The notes below the pieces were generated by a model that worked only from the letters and a program-made list of their open reading frames with translations, made no database searches and was not told the origin of the DNA. Shown one piece after another: positions 59,436 to 64,000 of a stretch of DNA of 64,000 nucleotides. The DNA lies in the NCBI GenBank assembly GCA_013398615.1, contig VZSR01000598.1:4072579-4136578 (forward strand), in the 5' to 3' direction. This stretch comes from Brachypodius melanocephalos. Taxonomy: Eukaryota > Chordata > Aves > Passeriformes > Pycnonotidae. How positions within the stretch are numbered: position 1 is the stretch's first letter; each line of letters starts with the position of its first letter. The translations under genes and the position numbers were made by a program.

Positions 59436-59580
59436 GGAGCTGGAACGTCTGAGCAACCTGGTTGGGAAACCCTCAGAGAACCATCCCCTGCACAACAGTG
59501 GGCTCCTGAGCCTCGACCCTGTGCAGGACAAAACCCCCCTCTACAGCCAGCTCCTCCAGGCCTACAAATGGTCAAACAAG
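59436..59580 (+). CDS. MED27: Mediator complex subunit 27, exon 2
   Basis: The exon opens after a pyrimidine-rich tract ending TTTCTCCCAG (AG at 59434-59435). Its first base completes codon 69 (Gly), then 48 codons follow: ELERLSNLVGKPSENHPLHN, SGLLSLDPVQDKTPLYSQLL and QAYKWSNK. This is essentially identical to vertebrate MED27 and is its most conserved N-terminal part. It closes at AAACAAG|GTAACA (donor at 59581), phase 0. Together with exon 1 it gives about 117 of roughly 311 residues. The following exon (expected to start LQYHAGL) is not found before 64,000, so the gene continues outside the window. No frame damage is seen. Confidence 0.97.
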
Positions 59581-62500
59581 GTAACAAAATACATCTGTGT
59601 GATCTAGTTGTGTATTCCCATTGCGTGTTGGATTAGCCGTACAGCAGACCTCTGAGTGTTTGGGGCTGTGAAAAGGGCTGACTTTTTTTTGGCATTTACG
59701 AACATAATATGTACCTAGATGTACTTTCAAGGATAAAATGATGTTTTAATTAAGAGGAGACTTTTCTCTGATACCAAGGCGTGCCCTTGATCTCAAAGGG
59801 GGTATTAACTCCCAAGCATTTCCACATTTAGCATCTTACGTAGATATAAATTAAAAGTATGTTCTGTCCTTGCATCTGGCAGTAAACACTTCAGTGGGAT
59901 TTTAGAACAGAGAATCAACACCTTATGTCACCTCCAAACTATTTCTAGGAAAGAGTCCTGTGGAGAAGTTGCCATCATCAGAAATCTTGAAGCCTTTCCC
60001 CAGCCATTTTCTGCCCATGGTCTCAAAAGCAGCTTTGAAATCCTTCCTGTTTTCATATCATATATATGGCATTGAATTTTAAGTAGTGTAAAAGAAAAAG
60101 GCAGATAATATTAATGCAGTCTTTTACATTTAAAAAGTTTAATTGTTTTTGCTGAAAGAAGTTTCTTTCTCAACAGCATAATTCAGTTTCATAAACCTGT
60201 ATGTTGAATATATGTAGGATTTGGATAGGTATGTTTCCTTTTCTACTCTGAACATTCTACTTGTGGGTCAAAAATACTCCTGTCCTCACCTAATTTTCTT
60301 AAATAAGTAAAAGTGGCATTGCAATTATTGCTGCCCTCTGAGGACTGTTACGTTTCAGGTTGTCTGTTCCCATCCTGATTTTTTTTGAGCATGCCTATTA
60401 CTTTTTATAGAAGTATTAAGTTAAGTAAGTATTTAAAAGCTTTCTTAAAATTATGTTTGAAATACTGTAAGCTGTTAAGAAATACAAATGATGGATTCAT
60501 TTCTGTTACAATAATTATTAGTAGTAAGTGTGTCTGGAGTTGTAGCTTTTAATACCCTTATGCAAGACAGCAGTAGTAAGCAGGAATTATAAATCTGAAA
60601 ATATGTAGAGCATTAAAAGAAACTGTTCCTCTTTAAATTATTTATTATGATACATGAGCCAGGAAGACTTTGAGAGTACACAAATACTTTGTAGGCAAAT
60701 TCTTGTTATACACTGAGCCAACCATTCTAACATTATTCAGATTTAGGATAGGACACTGCAATAATGTTTGTATGATTACCACAATAATATTCATGCAGTA
60801 ATGAGTCAGAATACAAATATGTGTTAATGGTTTTTTAAAATCAGCAGAATTTGGCCCTGAGAGAAATTTGGTATGATTGGAAAATGAGGGACAGGAAAGA
60901 TTTTTAATGGAGATTTAGTAATTGAGAAAATATTTCATGTTTGCTTGCTGTTTGCAGCAGATTATTGGCACTGAAGAAAAAAATAATTAATTCGCTACTT
61001 TCAGCAAAAGTAAGAGTAAGAAAACTTATAAACTTGTCAGGCAGTTAAGTCTTCAGGGATTTAATTACTTCTTTAGGTCATTATCAGAGTAAACTCAGGC
61101 AGTAATGAATAGCTTTACAGAGCTGTTCTAATGTAGTTTTGTATTAACTTGGAGTGTTAGGGAGCTTTGAAGAGCAATTTTTTGTAATCCTAGATTCTGA
61201 TTTCAGAAAGCTGGAAGTTTCAGTATCCTGTGCACTCATAGTCCTAATTAAATGCTGCAGGAGAAAAACAGTACCTTTTATTGTAGCTGTAAAACAGAAG
61301 TCAGAGACAACAGAGATAAAAGAAAAGAAAAACACTGGCTAAGTTGCAGGAAATGTGTTGCCTGTGTGAGAGTGTGAGCTGCTGGCTTTACCAGCACACA
61401 TCCTTCTATTCCTGCTTAATTCTTCATTGCTAAATACACTTCTGGAATAAGAGTTATTTCATTACTTCTTCTGGCTGCCTTCGATTCTTATTATGTGTCT
61501 CTTGTTTCCAGCTGCTTCACAGGGATGGTTTGGAAGTGATGGTCTGTCAATACACTTTAGGTCTGCCTGCATTTAATTTTTAATTTGTGACCCCTTGGTG
61601 GCTTGCCTGCTTGTATTTTTGATGAGCTGAGATAAGGGCATTTTCCTCTGCCTTTGATTGTTCATGCATTACTGATGGCATGAACGGCCCCATGGCTGCC
61701 AGGGGAGGAGACTTCTGGGGCTGTGGTGCCGTTCCAAAAGAACATTCACAAAATACAAAGAAAATGAGCGCACAGGCTGTGCTGCATGTCTCAATGCTTT
61801 CTGCTTATTTTTAAGACATGAGGAGACTGTTAAAAGTCACTTTTAGGACAATAATAAGTAAGGTTGGTAATAACTGGGCTACCTCTGAGAAGCAAATTGT
61901 TATTCAGTATATCAAAGCACTGTCCTGTGGTTCATGAGATGCTGGATGTTAGATTAGCTGTTTCTTTCTATTGCAGCTTTGTTTTGATGTTGGGTCCAGC
62001 AGGTGCCTGATTTTATTCTGGTCTTGGATGCATGGGCAAGTTTTTGGGTGTGAAATGGAGTGAAGATCACAGACATAAATGGAAAGTGCTGTGTTTAAGA
62101 TGTGAATGTTGCCATAGGAGATGAAACTAAGCTGACACTTAACTGGCTTGGTTTGTTTACCATCATTAATACTTGTAGCTGTGCTTGGTTATGTATTCGG
62201 AGAAGACTCACTTTCAGGTCCAAATTTACTGACCCATTTGCTGAGTGCAGTAGAGATGAATTGCATTTAATTGTGTTTTCACAGATACTTGCCCTGAACC
62301 TTTTTTTACTGTTCCTGTGAGTCACAGCACTGGTTCCTCCATTTCTGGTTGTAAGTTTACCTGCTTCAGGGGTGAGAAGAAGTCCAGTGGGAAGAATGAA
62401 AACTTCCCTTACAGAAGTGTGTTATCTTGGCAGGGCTTGTTATTTATGAGCACCTGCTCTCCTGATATTTACTTACTGAAGTTTATCCAATAGTTTTGCA

Positions 62501-64000
62501 GATGGTAAAGTTGTCTGTGTAATGGAAGCAGCTGTTTGGGAACACAACAGCTTGTCAAATGCATTAATTGCACACACACACAGCTGTAAAGGAACTTTTC
62601 CTTTTTCAGGTGTTTAACAGCTCTCACCAAGCCATAGCTGAAAAACGCAGGAAGTTTATTTTATTGCAAGTAGCAGCTAAGTGGTTTTTCTTCATTGCTT
62701 TAACTTATTTTATGTATCAGTAGAAATCATGGAAGTGAATTACTTCGCTTCCTGTGGGGTGTATGGAGACATGTAGTAGCCATGGAACAGTATTTAGGTC
62801 TAGCTGATAAATTTCTTTTCCTTTCCTCTTCAATTTTATTTAAGAAAAGAGGTTATCTTTATTACAATTGAAGTGCTGTTTCCCAGAAGGATCCATATGT
62901 ACTCTCTAATGTAATACTGAAGATATAATATTAGATAAGGTAAAAATGAGCTATCATTGTGCAAGGTTAATGCAGAGAGAGTATTATGGGTAAGACAGGA
63001 TGTTTGTAGATAGCAGTAGGTTTTTTTATTTCCTCATGGATTGTCTGTTGAGTCATTGCACTTGAATTCTGGGTTTAGTAGTTATGTACATCTTGGCAGT
63101 TGGTTTTTTTGTTTGTTTGGTTGGTTGGTTTTGGTTTTGTTTTTTGGGTTTGGGGGGCTGGGTTGGGGTTTTTGGGTGGTATGCTGCTGTGTCTGAGCAG
63201 GTGAAATCTGAGATGACAGCAGCAGGCAGGAGTGCTCCTGCTTGGTTTGTGTGTGGCCTGATGCTGCCTGGAGCACTCAGGACTGGGTCTGCAGGGGCAC
63301 TGCCTTACCCCTCATTACCACCTGCCTGCTTCTTGCATTATCTTGGAATTCAAGGGGAATCACCACAGAGCAGAAGTCATCAGCTAAGTTTAGATTAAAG
63401 GAATTTTTGAAAGTCATTTTCGAGACTGAAATACTGATTAACTTTTGATTTCTTTATTTTTTTAAGAGATGTGACCTCAGATTTGTGGTAGATACTGCAA
63501 GAACTCTCTTCTCTTGCTCTTCAGTCTGCTGTGCCAGGTGCCTTTGTGCCACCCTTCCCTGCTCCCAGTGCTGCTTGTTTCCTGCAGGAGATGAGACCAT
63601 CAACTCGTGAACATCAGCTTCTTTTACTAATCAACTGCCTATTTCTCAATATTTGTTCTCAATACTGGGTGGCAGGTTTTGCAGGGGGAGCAAATACTTG
63701 TTGGTGCTGTGATTAATCCAATATCATACTTCTCCACACAATATTCTATGAAGCTTGTGGTGGTGTGGTCACTTGATCCAGCTACAGCAATGCTGGTGGT
63801 CAGAGCAGGTGCCGGTTTTTGGAATCCAGGAGTGTCAGCTCATTCTTTGAGTGGTATAAATTTTGGGTTTCCATCTGCAGCTTCAGTGAGGTTATTTATG
63901 ACCTGCAGTGTGTACTTGCCCTTGGTAAAGCGTTCCCTGCCCTCGCCCTGTGGGTGCCTGAGGCAGTGCTTGTTAAGGGGTTTCCACTGGCTCCAGTGGA
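59581..64000 (+). other. MED27: MED27 intron 2 (partial)
   Basis: Begins with the GTAACA donor after exon 2. The sequence is AT-rich and without recognisable exons or clear repeats, apart from a low-complexity GTTT/GGTT tract at 63,101-63,180. The short open frames do not resemble the next MED27 segment. Confidence 0.85.
63101..63180. repeat. GTTT/GGTT low-complexity tract
   Basis: An 80-base stretch composed of GTTT, GGTT and G-run words in MED27 intron 2, on the sense strand. Confidence 0.9.

Overview
This is nuclear DNA from a vertebrate, almost certainly a bird and probably a passerine. The protein-coding signal is spliced (exons ending in GT/AG splice sites, introns of kilobases). The dispersed repeats are CR1 LINE fragments with the typical avian 3' ends. 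One SINE at 56,411-56,555 has a tRNA-Ile-like head joined to a CR1 tail, the architecture of TguSINE1, which is known from songbirds. There are no bacterial operons, CRISPR arrays or phage genes.

Two genes are present, head to head and both running out of the window. On the minus strand is NTNG2 (netrin-G2). It has a signal-peptide exon at 24,397-24,609 and a large laminin N-terminal domain exon at 6,719-7,362. A CpG island at about 27.4-28.5 kb very likely holds its promoter and a non-coding first exon. Bases 1-6,718 belong to the next NTNG2 intron. On the plus strand is MED27 (Mediator subunit 27), with exon 1 at 56,745-56,950 and exon 2 at 59,436-59,580; the rest lies beyond 64,000. NTNG2 and MED27 are also neighbours in divergent orientation on human chromosome 9q34, so this is conserved synteny.

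Layout: 1-28 kb is the NTNG2 gene body, G+C-rich by eye, with simple repeats and CpG-rich intronic patches. From 28.6 to 56.0 kb is an AT-richer intergenic stretch with no recognisable coding gene. It holds a decayed CR1 copy of about 1.1 kb, younger CR1 fragments, a possible MIR/CORE-SINE relic and several stretches that read like conserved non-coding elements. From 56.0 to 56.6 kb there is a cluster of CR1 and SINE insertions ending about 145 bp before the MED27 start codon. From 56.6 to 57.0 kb is the compact MED27 CpG promoter, with a ZNF143/THAP11-type site and a YY1-type site over the start codon. The remainder is MED27 introns.

The two genes do unrelated jobs (a GPI-anchored synaptic adhesion ligand and a general transcription co-activator subunit). 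I found no previously undescribed coding system. The most interesting signals are the nested SINE-in-CR1 next to the MED27 promoter, the inferred NTNG2 first exon, the possible overlapping uORF at the NTNG2 start, and the possible MIR-like relic.
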